Assembly: GCA_001642415.1 (NCBI GenBank)
Contig: LTDK01000068.1
Location: 1-64,000 of the forward strand
Direction of reading: 5' to 3'
Length of the DNA: 64,000 bases
Origin: Nematocida ironsii
Lineage: Eukaryota > Microsporidia
The notes under the pieces were generated by a model. It saw only the letters and a program-made list of their open reading frames with translations, ran no database searches and was not told the DNA's origin. A program made the translations under genes and the position numbers. Shown in pieces: positions 37,661-46,555 of the stretch. The stretch's first letter is position 1; each line of letters opens with the position of its first letter.

Positions 37661-39766
37661 ATGGAGACAACTGTGCCAGACGAACTTAATAAGAAAGGTC
37701 AACGAGAATATGTTATAAATCTTATAGCGCATGTAAATCACGGAAAGACAACTGTTATGGACAATGTACTGGAGTATTTAGGGGTTCTAAGCAAAAGCAT
37801 GGCAGGGGAAGCAAGACTACTGGACTCTAGAAAGGATGAGCTTGAGAGAGAAATGACAATGAAATTATCACCGGTAAGCTTATTTGTGGGGGGAGCAAAA
37901 ATTACTTTTTTAGATACGCCAGGCCACTTAGAGTTCAAGTCATTGACAGAGTCAACTTTTATTATTTCTGACATATCATTGGTAATTGTAGATGTAATGA
38001 AGGGAGTAACAGAAAGGCTTCGGCAGCTAGTAAGGAATTCATCGGATAACAGGTGTGCACCGTTAATTCTAATCAACAAGATAGACTCTCTTTTTAAGCT
38101 AGGGTCATCGGGGGATGAAATAGAGCACAGAATAAGTACGATAGTACATAACTTAAGAGAGGTGGTGTCTGTACCAATTGACTGGGACTTAGGAAACATA
38201 ATAATAGGAAGTGCAAAGGACAATTGGAGTATAGGACACAGGTCTATTGCAAACCGAATAGTTGGAAAAGATGTAGGCAAACTGACTATGAAAAAGGCGC
38301 TGCGGATAGTTCGTACGGTATATGCGCAGAAACCTGCTGAGCTGTTAAAGTTGTCTGAGCGGGTTAACAGAAAAGTAAATCCAGGTCTTAAAGATAGAAT
38401 ACAACCTAAGGATATTGTATCCCATGAGTTTGGCTTTTTTTCTGCTTTGCATGCATCAATTGCCTCTATACAGCTAGCAGACTCAGTAGGAGAAGATATG
38501 TTGGCAAATGAAACTAGTTTAGCAGAGAGTAATATAGGCAGCATGTATAATCAAATATATCATAAAGAAAGCACGAAGTGGATAAGCTCAGACAGAAGCA
38601 CGGTTTTAGCTGTGATCTGCTCGAATACACTTGTGGAGGGAATTATAACTGCAATAGGGCGAACTCTTCATGGGCAATCTTTATCAGTGGGAGACTCTGT
38701 GATGGTAGTTGAGAGCACAGGGATATCAGAATGTAAGATAGAGAACCTTATATATTTTACAAAAACATTTGATAATATAGAAGCAGCAGAGGGGCTTGTA
38801 GGGATTCAAGGCCTGGTGTGTAAGAAGAAAGGTATAATATGTTCAAGCGGGGGAGATCCAGAAGAAGCCAAGAAGCAATTAAACCAGTTGAAGTGGCCTA
38901 TTTTTACTCCGTTATTTACCGATGTAATTACACCAGCAGCAGAGTGCTATTCTTCTGTGATAGAAAGGCTAACTCGTCTATCACGATGCGAGCCAGGTCT
39001 TTTTCTAAGCATAAAACAGGGGAAGATTATTGTGCGCAGCGATGGCGTGCTACAGATGGACAAGATAAAAACTGATTTAGAGGGGCTGAATTTCACTACA
39101 GAAGATCAGTCTGAAGTATATCAAGAAACCGTTACTAAGGGCTATGGAGTTGTTAAAATCCAAGCAGATAATGAGTACAAAAACTATGCAATATCTTTAA
39201 GCCGTGCAGAGGACAACTTAGAAGAAGAAATGGAGAGGAACGGGTATAGAAGACTTTTTGACCGGGAGTGCTATGTTAAGTATCCAGAGAATGCACCGCA
39301 TATGTTAAAAATGAGTATTTCGGCACTTCTTCAGAATGGGCCTTTTCTTCAAGAGCAGTGCAACAAAATTGTAGTAGAGGCGGTGCCTACTGAGGATTTG
39401 CCCACTGGCACTCTTTCCCAGATATATTTAGAGTCTAATCCCAGGCTGCTTACAAATCACACAATACTATATGTATCTGTCCCATCAGTTTATGCGAAAG
39501 CCACGAATACAACTCTAGTGAAATGTGCCAGCCACATTCTTTCCACTAATGTAGAGGAGTCTACAATATGCTTTGAAGTTCGAATACCGGTTGCTGAGAT
39601 AAAGCAGCTAACGAATGTCCTTAGGACGCAGACGAAGGGAGAGGCAGATATTCTTCCCACACAGGCACTTTACTACACAACACCAGATAAGATAGAGCAC
39701 GAGCAGGCACTCACACTGGCACTTAGAGAAAGAAAGGGTTTATTCAGAAAAGAGAGAATAGAGTAA
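37661..39766 (+). CDS. RIA1: EFL1/Ria1-like ribosome-maturation GTPase
   Basis: 701 residues, shorter than yeast Ria1 (about 1110). G1 AHVNHGKT at 23-30; the usual AHVDHGKT has Asp where Asn is seen. MAGEARLLDSRKDELEREMTMK then matches the LAGKLRYLDSR-x-DEQ-x-RGITMK block peculiar to EFL1, not EF-2. DTPGHLEF, NKID and EF-2-type C-terminal domains (RIPVAEIKQLTNVLRTQTKG-like order) follow. Known role: with Sdo1 it releases Tif6 from 60S subunits. The shortening probably reflects loss of the EFL1-specific insert. Confidence 0.85.
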   Translation: METTVPDELNKKGQREYVINLIAHVNHGKTTVMDNVLEYLGVLSKSMAGEARLLDSRKDELEREMTMKLSPVSLFVGGAKITFLDTPGHLEFKSLTESTFIISDISLVIVDVMKGVTERLRQLVRNSSDNRCAPLILINKIDSLFKLGSSGDEIEHRISTIVHNLREVVSVPIDWDLGNIIIGSAKDNWSIGHRSIANRIVGKDVGKLTMKKALRIVRTVYAQKPAELLKLSERVNRKVNPGLKDRIQPKDIVSHEFGFFSALHASIASIQLADSVGEDMLANETSLAESNIGSMYNQIYHKESTKWISSDRSTVLAVICSNTLVEGIITAIGRTLHGQSLSVGDSVMVVESTGISECKIENLIYFTKTFDNIEAAEGLVGIQGLVCKKKGIICSSGGDPEEAKKQLNQLKWPIFTPLFTDVITPAAECYSSVIERLTRLSRCEPGLFLSIKQGKIIVRSDGVLQMDKIKTDLEGLNFTTEDQSEVYQETVTKGYGVVKIQADNEYKNYAISLSRAEDNLEEEMERNGYRRLFDRECYVKYPENAPHMLKMSISALLQNGPFLQEQCNKIVVEAVPTEDLPTGTLSQIYLESNPRLLTNHTILYVSVPSVYAKATNTTLVKCASHILSTNVEESTICFEVRIPVAEIKQLTNVLRTQTKGEADILPTQALYYTTPDKIEHEQALTLALRERKGLFRKERIE

Positions 39767-39976
39767 TACAACAAGAATAAAATATCGAATTAAAATATCC
39801 AACCATTCAAACAAAACACACTTGCAAAAAGAATCAGAGCTAGAAAGAATGATTGTTATACCATATTTACATAGCATTTCTATACAAACTAGAGCAGTAT
39901 GAATAATTGAAAATAACTGCTAGCAAAGCTTTTCTTTTCTAAATATTTAATTAAGAGTTTTAAAATTTTAAGTCAT

Positions 39977-40618
39977 ATGGCGCGGAATACTAAAGGAAAT
40001 AAAAAAAATGCGGGTGGAGCACCAAGAGACTGGCCGCAAATGAGATTCGGTAAAAGAGAGAACAAAGAAGACCCAGTGAACTTTATAAAGCTAGGAGAGT
40101 TCTCTCATACCATAAAGAACACAAATATGATTGTAATAAAGCTAACAGAAGACATTATTCCATACTTTAATGCAGGGATATATGGAGAGGGCGACAGGAA
40201 GATAGCAGACATTCACGAAATATTTGGAAAGTTTGACAAACATGTGTACGCAAGTATTGTTATTGATGGAAAGTTAGATATATCTAATTACAAGGCAGGA
40301 TCTGTTTTCCGGGCAGATAAATTTAAATGTCTTTCCTTTGACAGAGTGAAGGGGGCAAACACACACACTCCTAAAACGGCTGCTCCAAAGAAATCCACAA
40401 ACCTGCCTCAGCAGTTCAACAGAGGAAGAAGCTCAAAGTTCAGAACAAATGCACAAAATGATAGAGTTCGGCAGTATGCAGAGTCACAAATAAAACAGAA
40501 CAAACGAGATGCAAGAGATCCAAGAAAGAGAGAGGAGTTTGCAAGGAAAACATTTGAGAAGAGAGGAGGTGAAGTTCAAAGAAACAGGAGAACAACATTT
40601 ACATACGATGATGAATAA
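39977..40618 (+). CDS. GAR1: H/ACA snoRNP subunit Gar1
   Basis: 213 residues. The core at about 40-125 follows the Gar1 fold: LGEFSHT, VIKLTEDIIPYFNAGIYGE, DIHEIFGKFDKHVYASIVI, YKAGSVFRADKFKCLSFDR. IPYFNA and E-IFG are the family's best-conserved stretches. The C-terminal third is Arg/Lys/Asn-rich in place of a GAR tail. Known role: helps release modified rRNA and snRNA in pseudouridylation. Start ATG 39977 after TTTTAAGTCAT. Its presence implies that H/ACA guide RNAs exist in this genome. Confidence 0.9.
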   Translation: MARNTKGNKKNAGGAPRDWPQMRFGKRENKEDPVNFIKLGEFSHTIKNTNMIVIKLTEDIIPYFNAGIYGEGDRKIADIHEIFGKFDKHVYASIVIDGKLDISNYKAGSVFRADKFKCLSFDRVKGANTHTPKTAAPKKSTNLPQQFNRGRSSKFRTNAQNDRVRQYAESQIKQNKRDARDPRKREEFARKTFEKRGGEVQRNRRTTFTYDDE

Positions 40619-40872
40619 ACTACTATTATATTTATTTTCTCTGCGAATCCATACTCTTCTGAAATTCTAATAACTAAACTGCACTGGCCGTGTTTATAGA
40701 AAAATTTATAGAATGTTGGAGTAAGAAATACAAAGAGCTGAAATAATCCAAATTTTCTCTCTCTAATAATTAAATAAGAATTTTAAAATATCTCAGATAA
40801 GTGGCAAACATTCTGAAAATGCTGTTTAAATTATTTAAAGGATAACATAAGGACATTCCAATTAAAAATTTT

Positions 40873-41550
40873 ATGAATAAAGAGACAGTTCTGGTATTCG
40901 CGCTAGGAATGATTTTCTATCACGGGATATGCAGTTCCACAAAAGAAAAGGGAAAGAAAGTAGCAAGCATTCTTGCATTAGTACTGTTTTTTCACAAAGC
41001 AGTTTTTAATATGCACATAAGAGAGTTTCTTCATAAAATAGGGAATAGCAAAAGTGCTTCATTAAGTGGGGTTATTCTATTTGTGTGTATTCTTGCTGTT
41101 ATGGAGTCTATTATTATGTATGCAGTCCAGGGATTCTTTCCAGGCGCAATGATTTATATTATAGAGCGAATGGGCGGATGTGTAGTTCTTATTTCACTCT
41201 TGTTTATTTTTTCTTCTCTATGGATTCTTTCCAAGAACGATATCACAGAGTGTATTTTTATTGATCAGGGAGTGTATGCGTATATAAGGCACCCATACTA
41301 TTTAGGGTTATTTTTGCTATATATTGGCATATGTTTTATGCTTGGCAGTGTATGCAGTGCGATTATTGCTATATTTATACTGAAAGACCGAGTTATAGAG
41401 TATATTTTAGAAGAGGAGAGCCTTTTGGTTGAAAAACATAAAAGCTATATAAAATATAGAGAAAGAGTATACAGCGGAATCCCAACCAGAATATTAAGCA
41501 AGATAAAGTCCACAGACTCTTTTGTTTCAACATTTACACTAATAAAATAA
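40873..41550 (+). CDS. STE14: Isoprenylcysteine carboxyl methyltransferase
   Basis: 225 residues, six or so membrane segments. The C-terminal catalytic part shows YAYIRHPYYLG (139-145), EYILEEESLL (177-186) and YREVYSGIP-like ending RERVYSGIPTRI, all ICMT hallmarks for S-adenosylmethionine binding. Known role: methylates the prenylated C-terminal Cys of Ras, Rho and similar proteins in the ER. It supports the presence of prenylated Rho/Ras GTPases, which would also feed the formin and ROCK-like kinase. ATG at 40873 after AAAAATTTT. Confidence 0.9.
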   Translation: MNKETVLVFALGMIFYHGICSSTKEKGKKVASILALVLFFHKAVFNMHIREFLHKIGNSKSASLSGVILFVCILAVMESIIMYAVQGFFPGAMIYIIERMGGCVVLISLLFIFSSLWILSKNDITECIFIDQGVYAYIRHPYYLGLFLLYIGICFMLGSVCSAIIAIFILKDRVIEYILEEESLLVEKHKSYIKYRERVYSGIPTRILSKIKSTDSFVSTFTLIK

Positions 41551-41818
41551 GCGATACTCCATTTTAAAAGAGTGCAGTACACATTTAGAAATGATAATAG
41601 CAAATGCATTATGAGTAGACACTTTTCATAAATTATCAGTTGAAGATGTATAATAAAACAGATCTATTATACAAAACCAAGCTTTTTACATACACAGAAA
41701 GAATAATCAATTTAATTTTTGATGGATGCTTTGTTTCTAGCTATAATTTTAGTTAAAATAAAGGTAATACGCTAGAAATTCCATAGAAAATAAATTATAA
41801 AAAATTTTAATTGAAAAA

Positions 41819-43087
41819 ATGCGGCAGATGATCATATATAATGTGCTTAAGGTTATGCTTATGTGCTCTCTTGTGGTTGCAGTTTATGCCACATCGGCAA
41901 TAAATCATAATCCAGAGAAGGATGCGCTGCAGGAAATGTCTAAGGAAGGAGATGCAGAGTATGAACAAGCAATAAAACAAACCAAGTTCTATAAGAAAAT
42001 GAAAGAAATAACTGATGAAATAGACAGAACAATAGAAAGGGCTAGGAAGTATGCAGTAAGTGAGGACACAAATATGTTGAACCAGGAGAATAGAAACTAC
42101 CTAGACTTTTTAGCACAGAACAATCTTACCCCAGTACAGGATGCATACTTAAGTCAAGTTTATGTATATAGCGGGGATTTATATGATCTATTAAGTATTC
42201 CAAAAATAGCAGAAAATATTGAGGATAAGGTGCACAGGAAGATTATTATTAAAAGAGCACTAAACATTGCTGAATATGACATGAGAGAGTGTGAAATATG
42301 CATGAATATAAACCACCCAAATATTTTGCAATCATACTTTGTATATGAGGCCATGCCTGAGTCCTACCAAAAGGATAATCAAACAATTGTTTGGCTATTC
42401 CAAGAGTATTTAGAGAACAAAATACCAACATTATATAATGAAGGATCCGTGCAGGAAAATGCACTAAAAATACAGCACAGAACAATTATTAGAGATGTTG
42501 CCCGTGGGTTATCATACTTGCACAAGAATCGAATTGTTCATTTAGATGTGAAGATTCAAAACACAGTCGGAACATACTCAAAGAGTAGGGGAAGAGTTAT
42601 TTACAAAATAATAGACTTTGGATTCTCAAGAATACTAAAGGAAGGAGAAACCTCCATCTATATACAGAACCGGGCATTTGGAACGGATCCATTTAGATCA
42701 CCAGAGGTATACCTTAAATCTATTCATGGATATTCTGCTGATGTTTGGTGCCTGGGACTGCTAGCTGCGTATGTAGGAAACATACATATAGCAAGTAACA
42801 GATGGGCAAAGAAGAAGGGGCTTTCTGACGATATTCCTACTGAGCAGAAGCCAATAAATGCTGATATGGGGCATGTATACCAAAAGTTCCTAGATGGTAC
42901 CATTAAAATAGCAATAGGCCCAGAATATCCTGTTATTTTGGCAGACTTTATTAAAGTGTGCACTGTTAGAGACGAAAAAAAGCGTCCTACTGTAGATGAG
43001 CTGTTGGAAAATCATCCATATTTACAATCTAACAAAGTTCTATGTGTAGAAGAAGCCACTGGGGATGTTGAAAAATACACAATTTAA
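41819..43087 (+). CDS. Protein kinase with signal peptide, secreted or ER-luminal
   Basis: 422 residues. N-terminal hydrophobic VLKVMLMCSLVVAVYATS looks like a signal peptide. The kinase domain spans about 130-400: the glycine loop is unclear, IIIKRAL may hold the ATP lysine, helix-C E is in MRECEICMNINHPNI, the catalytic loop reads HLDVKIQN (H241, D243, K245, N248), DFG begins at D266, and FRSPEV replaces APE. All three catalytic Asp/Asn residues are present, so activity is plausible. No second span is seen. A secreted kinase could act on the host; an ER resident kinase (no KDEL visible at the end, KYTI) is the alternative. Confidence 0.8.
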   Translation: MRQMIIYNVLKVMLMCSLVVAVYATSAINHNPEKDALQEMSKEGDAEYEQAIKQTKFYKKMKEITDEIDRTIERARKYAVSEDTNMLNQENRNYLDFLAQNNLTPVQDAYLSQVYVYSGDLYDLLSIPKIAENIEDKVHRKIIIKRALNIAEYDMRECEICMNINHPNILQSYFVYEAMPESYQKDNQTIVWLFQEYLENKIPTLYNEGSVQENALKIQHRTIIRDVARGLSYLHKNRIVHLDVKIQNTVGTYSKSRGRVIYKIIDFGFSRILKEGETSIYIQNRAFGTDPFRSPEVYLKSIHGYSADVWCLGLLAAYVGNIHIASNRWAKKKGLSDDIPTEQKPINADMGHVYQKFLDGTIKIAIGPEYPVILADFIKVCTVRDEKKRPTVDELLENHPYLQSNKVLCVEEATGDVEKYTI

Positions 43088-43935
43088 CCGAAACACATAT
43101 TTAAAATAAAAATGTGTATGGACATTATGTTAAATGTAGCAATGTATCTGATTTTTAATGGAATATGCAAGGACTTGTATATAAAGCAAAAATTAATTGT
43201 TTAGAAAATACTCTAGTAGTGTCATTTAATTTATATACATAGATCATTGCGAGTCATAATAAATAATATTTTTCATACTTGTTTATTTCTTTATGCCTAC
43301 GCGCATATTAATATAAGGTATGTAGTCAATGAAAAACATACAAAAACTTATTTTAATTAGTATTTTATGTCCATATTTGATATATTTTGCATACTATTTA
43401 ATGAAATAAGAATTAAAATAGAATTATAAATAGAGAAAGAAATATGAAAAAACAAGAATTTAATATACAAAAGATATAAGGAGAAGAGAGATGAGGTACA
43501 AGTAACAGCACAAAAATGCATATAAAAATATTTAAGAGACATAACACGCAGTAGATAAAATGTTAAACATAACAATAATGTGTGCACACAGTAACAAAAA
43601 TTGTAAGTTTTTGGTTATTTCTGGGTTATGGTATTAGAATAAACTAGGAAAATGTATTTCAGATATATTTATTAAAGAAAAGAAAAAATGTAAGGAGAAA
43701 AAAAGCAATTTAATTAGATGCAGTTTAAAAAGTATCTAGGATTATTAATAGAAATAGAGTTAGAGTGCATAGCAGATGATGAAATTTGTTTTTAAGTAAA
43801 TACATTCTATAGTTGTTTACATATTCTTAGTGAGGTATGCAATAAGTCTCATAATATTTCTATTTACATTTTAAAGAAGCGGCAAACATTCTGACACAAT
43901 GTCTTATTTGCTAGTTTGTATTATATATATTGTAT
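43088..43935. other. Long AT-rich gap, no gene seen
   Basis: About 850 bases. A 76-codon minus-strand frame (43357-43587) is hydrophobic by AT bias and is not supported. TTTCTGGGTTAT (43618-43629) is a motif variant with one inserted T. Confidence 0.5.
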
Positions 43936-45159
43936 ATGGTGTTTATGGCAATGAAACTAATTGCACGAACTTACAGAAGAAAAGCTTTTTTGTACATTCT
44001 GCTGCTTGGTGTTCTCAGCTCGTACTACTCATCAGACATTGAGAGTGTAGAGAATAAAATAGCAAATTTGGCTATTTACAGTGTTTTTTTAGCACCTGCA
44101 TCTTGGAATAGTGTTATATTTCAGACATATATTACTAAAAGATCGCCGAAAGAGGCCATGGGCATTAGCAAACTAGTTATAGAAAACAATATAAAACAGC
44201 TTAAGAGTATGTTAAAGAAAACATCATCAAAAAAGCCATTTAAGCACTCATTGATAGATCTTTTTATTAAATACAAAGAGGTATATCTAAAAGACTTTCC
44301 AGAGCGAGACAAGCTGTTTGAAAGCAGTATACACTCTGGGCAGGCGGGTGATATGCAAAGAAAGCAGATAGACAATTATCTGCCTCTTTTAAATAAACTA
44401 AAAAGGGGGGAAGAAAAACTTCTTTCTAGTAGCATCAAGAAGATAATCCAGATTACTGAGGATAGGAGCACAAAGAAAGAGATTTTTGATGCGTATAATA
44501 ATGTGCTTGAAAAAACACTAAATTCGATGAGTACCAATACTTCTGTGGCCAACACGCTAAAGAACACAACGCAGGAGTTTATTACTAAAACTAAGGAGCA
44601 ATTGCTAGACAAAAAGACAAACAAGCACAACTTTAACTTAGAAAGAGCACGATTCAATCTTGGCGGTGCTATATATACTCCAGGCCTTTTGGTAGAAATC
44701 GCAGGAAAACTGACCACCAGCGACAAAGAGAAGTTTGTTACCGATTTGGTGCACTCTCTATTGTATCCCCTAATACAGCTAAAGGAGAAAGTAAGCGGCA
44801 GCTCACCAGAATCCACAAAAGAAGAGGTTATTAAATATCTGCAGTCTGTTACAAATTCAATTGATGTATATTTTTTGAAAAAAGAAATCAGTGCATCTCA
44901 AGAGCTTAGATCTGAATCCATTTGTAAAAGAACAGAAGAAATGCCAGACAAAAAGAAGAAGTCGCAGAAAATTGATAAAATACAAATTGAAAACACTAAA
45001 AGAATGGTTTCTACCTTGGAGGAAGCAAATTCTTCTCTTTTCAAAGACTTTGTTATAATAGACAGTGACATAATATCCAAATACACAGAATACATCAAAA
45101 CAGGAGGAGGTGACCCCAAGCTTAAAGAAGAAATAGAACTGTTTTTTGACCTTCCATAG
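43936..45159 (+). CDS. Signal-anchor or secreted helical orphan, about 407 aa
   Basis: The frame opens at a TTG (43930), and ATGs lie at 43936 and 43945. A basic run (TYRRKAF) precedes a hydrophobic segment (LYILLLGVLSSYYS), then a second one (IYSVFLAPASW). The rest is long, charged and helical with Lys-rich coiled parts (KKTSSKK, KKKKSQK). No catalytic motif is visible. It may be a membrane-bound coiled-coil protein facing the ER lumen or outside. The exact start is unsure. Confidence 0.65.
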   Translation: MVFMAMKLIARTYRRKAFLYILLLGVLSSYYSSDIESVENKIANLAIYSVFLAPASWNSVIFQTYITKRSPKEAMGISKLVIENNIKQLKSMLKKTSSKKPFKHSLIDLFIKYKEVYLKDFPERDKLFESSIHSGQAGDMQRKQIDNYLPLLNKLKRGEEKLLSSSIKKIIQITEDRSTKKEIFDAYNNVLEKTLNSMSTNTSVANTLKNTTQEFITKTKEQLLDKKTNKHNFNLERARFNLGGAIYTPGLLVEIAGKLTTSDKEKFVTDLVHSLLYPLIQLKEKVSGSSPESTKEEVIKYLQSVTNSIDVYFLKKEISASQELRSESICKRTEEMPDKKKKSQKIDKIQIENTKRMVSTLEEANSSLFKDFVIIDSDIISKYTEYIKTGGGDPKLKEEIELFFDLP

Positions 45160-45452
45160 CCAAAAACCACTATACTTAAATAGCTCTATTAAAAACTAAT
45201 ATGCACTTTAACAAAGCACTCTCGTATTTATACCCGAAGTGCATAGAAAGGTATAATAAAGAAAAATCAAGCAAGCTAGGCATATTTACTCTAGTCTATT
45301 TATATTAAGCACGTTATATAATGCCAATAAAATCTAAATTCCCTTCACAGAAATACCGGAACCCCGAAAATGCTCGAAATATAAAACATACTGCTATTTA
45401 TATACATCTACACTACTCTAGCACCATAACTGCTTTGACTTATTAATATCAT

Positions 45453-46175
45453 TTATTCCTGCTCAGATTTGTTTTTACTCTTTTTCTTCTTTTTCCCTTT
45501 TTTAATGTTGTCTTCTTCATTTACTACAGATACTTCGCTGGGCACAGAACTCTTTTCCTTTTTATTCTTACTTTTTTCCTCTTTGGCTTTTTTTGGCTTA
45601 CTGGCTGGCTGTGACTCTTTTACTACCTTGGTTTCTTTTAGAAGGACTGGGCAATTGGGCCTTGCATGTCCACTTTTTCCACAAAATACACACTTCTGTG
45701 ATTTTAGAGCCTTTTCTTTTTCTTTTGGACAGTCTGCAGCTTTGTGCTGTTTACTTTCGCATACATTGCATTTCATATTTCCCTTTTTAAGTGGGCATAG
45801 TGGCTCTGTGTGCCCATACCTTTTACATAATTTACAGAAATATCTTGGGCAGTCGCTCTTTTTGTGGTCTGTTCTCTTGCAAACATGGCACCCCGGGGGC
45901 GGTCTATTGCACTCTCTTGCCAAGTGCCCGGTCTGGTTGCATCTGTAGCATGTTGTAGTGGACTGGAAGTATCTATTGCACTCAATTGGCTGGAGCTTTT
46001 TCAGATGGTCTATTTTGTAGACCTCTGATCGTCCAAAGTGGATGAGAGAGTATATCTCATTTTCAATTTCCTCACAAATAGAGTCATTCTCTGAAAGATT
46101 GTTTATTTCATCGCACAGCACAGGATCTGCTATCTCCTCCAAGGCAATAATCGAGTCATGGGAAAATTTAAGCAT
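45453..46175 (-). CDS. Air1/2-like protein with five CCHC zinc knuckles
   Basis: 240 residues. Five C-x2-C-x4-H-x4-C knuckles at about 76-89, 96-109, 114-127, 136-149 and 162-175 match the TRAMP-complex RNA-binding proteins Air1/Air2, which have five. An acidic N-terminus and a very basic Lys-rich C-terminus flank them. Known role: Air proteins deliver nuclear RNAs to the exosome with Trf4 and Mtr4. Gis2/CNBP-like knuckle proteins are the alternative. The only usable ATG (46175) lies inside the divergent gene at 46158, so the coding ends overlap by 18 bp. Confidence 0.75.
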   Translation of the reverse strand: MLKFSHDSIIALEEIADPVLCDEINNLSENDSICEEIENEIYSLIHFGRSEVYKIDHLKKLQPIECNRYFQSTTTCYRCNQTGHLARECNRPPPGCHVCKRTDHKKSDCPRYFCKLCKRYGHTEPLCPLKKGNMKCNVCESKQHKAADCPKEKEKALKSQKCVFCGKSGHARPNCPVLLKETKVVKESQPASKPKKAKEEKSKNKKEKSSVPSEVSVVNEEDNIKKGKKKKKSKNKSEQE

Positions 46176-46505
46176 GCAAATTTTTCAGAAAGAGTTATTC
46201 TTATGCTTGGCGTAAATATTATATCCAAGCAGTTTTCAGATGCAATTATGAAGTGGGAGCCAATTACAGAAATGATTGAAGAAGGTCTTGACCCAGAAGA
46301 GATAGAATGCATTTCAGTATCCATATCAGATACCCTTTCTGAATTTGGGCGAATAAATAAAACAGACCAAATAGTGCTCGACTTAGAGGATTTTCTGTAT
46401 GATGTATTTGAAGAGTACGGAGTATGTGTGTCCGATGATCTTCTGAGTGAATTAGTAGAAATCGTGCTAAAAACACACAATAGCAAAACTAGAACCAAAG
46501 AATAA
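46158..46505 (+). CDS. Tsr2-like pre-rRNA processing / uS19-eS26 chaperone
   Basis: 115 residues, helical and acidic. The order ERVILMLGVNIISKQF, then VSISDTLSEFGRI, then DLEDFLYDVFEEYGV and DDLLSELVEIVLK follows Tsr2, in which a DLED-x-L...F motif near the C-end is the best landmark. Known role: Tsr2 binds eS26 and helps 40S biogenesis. The length is short for yeast Tsr2 (about 205) but only tails would be missing. The start at 46158 overlaps the Air-like coding end; the next ATG (46203) would avoid overlap but trims the first helix. Confidence 0.55.
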   Translation: MGKFKHANFSERVILMLGVNIISKQFSDAIMKWEPITEMIEEGLDPEEIECISVSISDTLSEFGRINKTDQIVLDLEDFLYDVFEEYGVCVSDDLLSELVEIVLKTHNSKTRTKE

Positions 46506-46555
46506 ATAGAAATAAATAAAAGAATCTTTATAGATATAGATATTACTAAAATGAA

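Noticed and set aside
43357..43587. 76-codon minus-strand frame
   Set aside because: Phe/Leu/Ile-rich as expected of reversed poly-A-rich gap DNA; no start context or domain.
45453..46175. Retroviral or Ty-type Gag nucleocapsid
   Set aside because: Five evenly placed knuckles without protease or RT, and no LTR-like repeats nearby; Air/TRAMP type fits.
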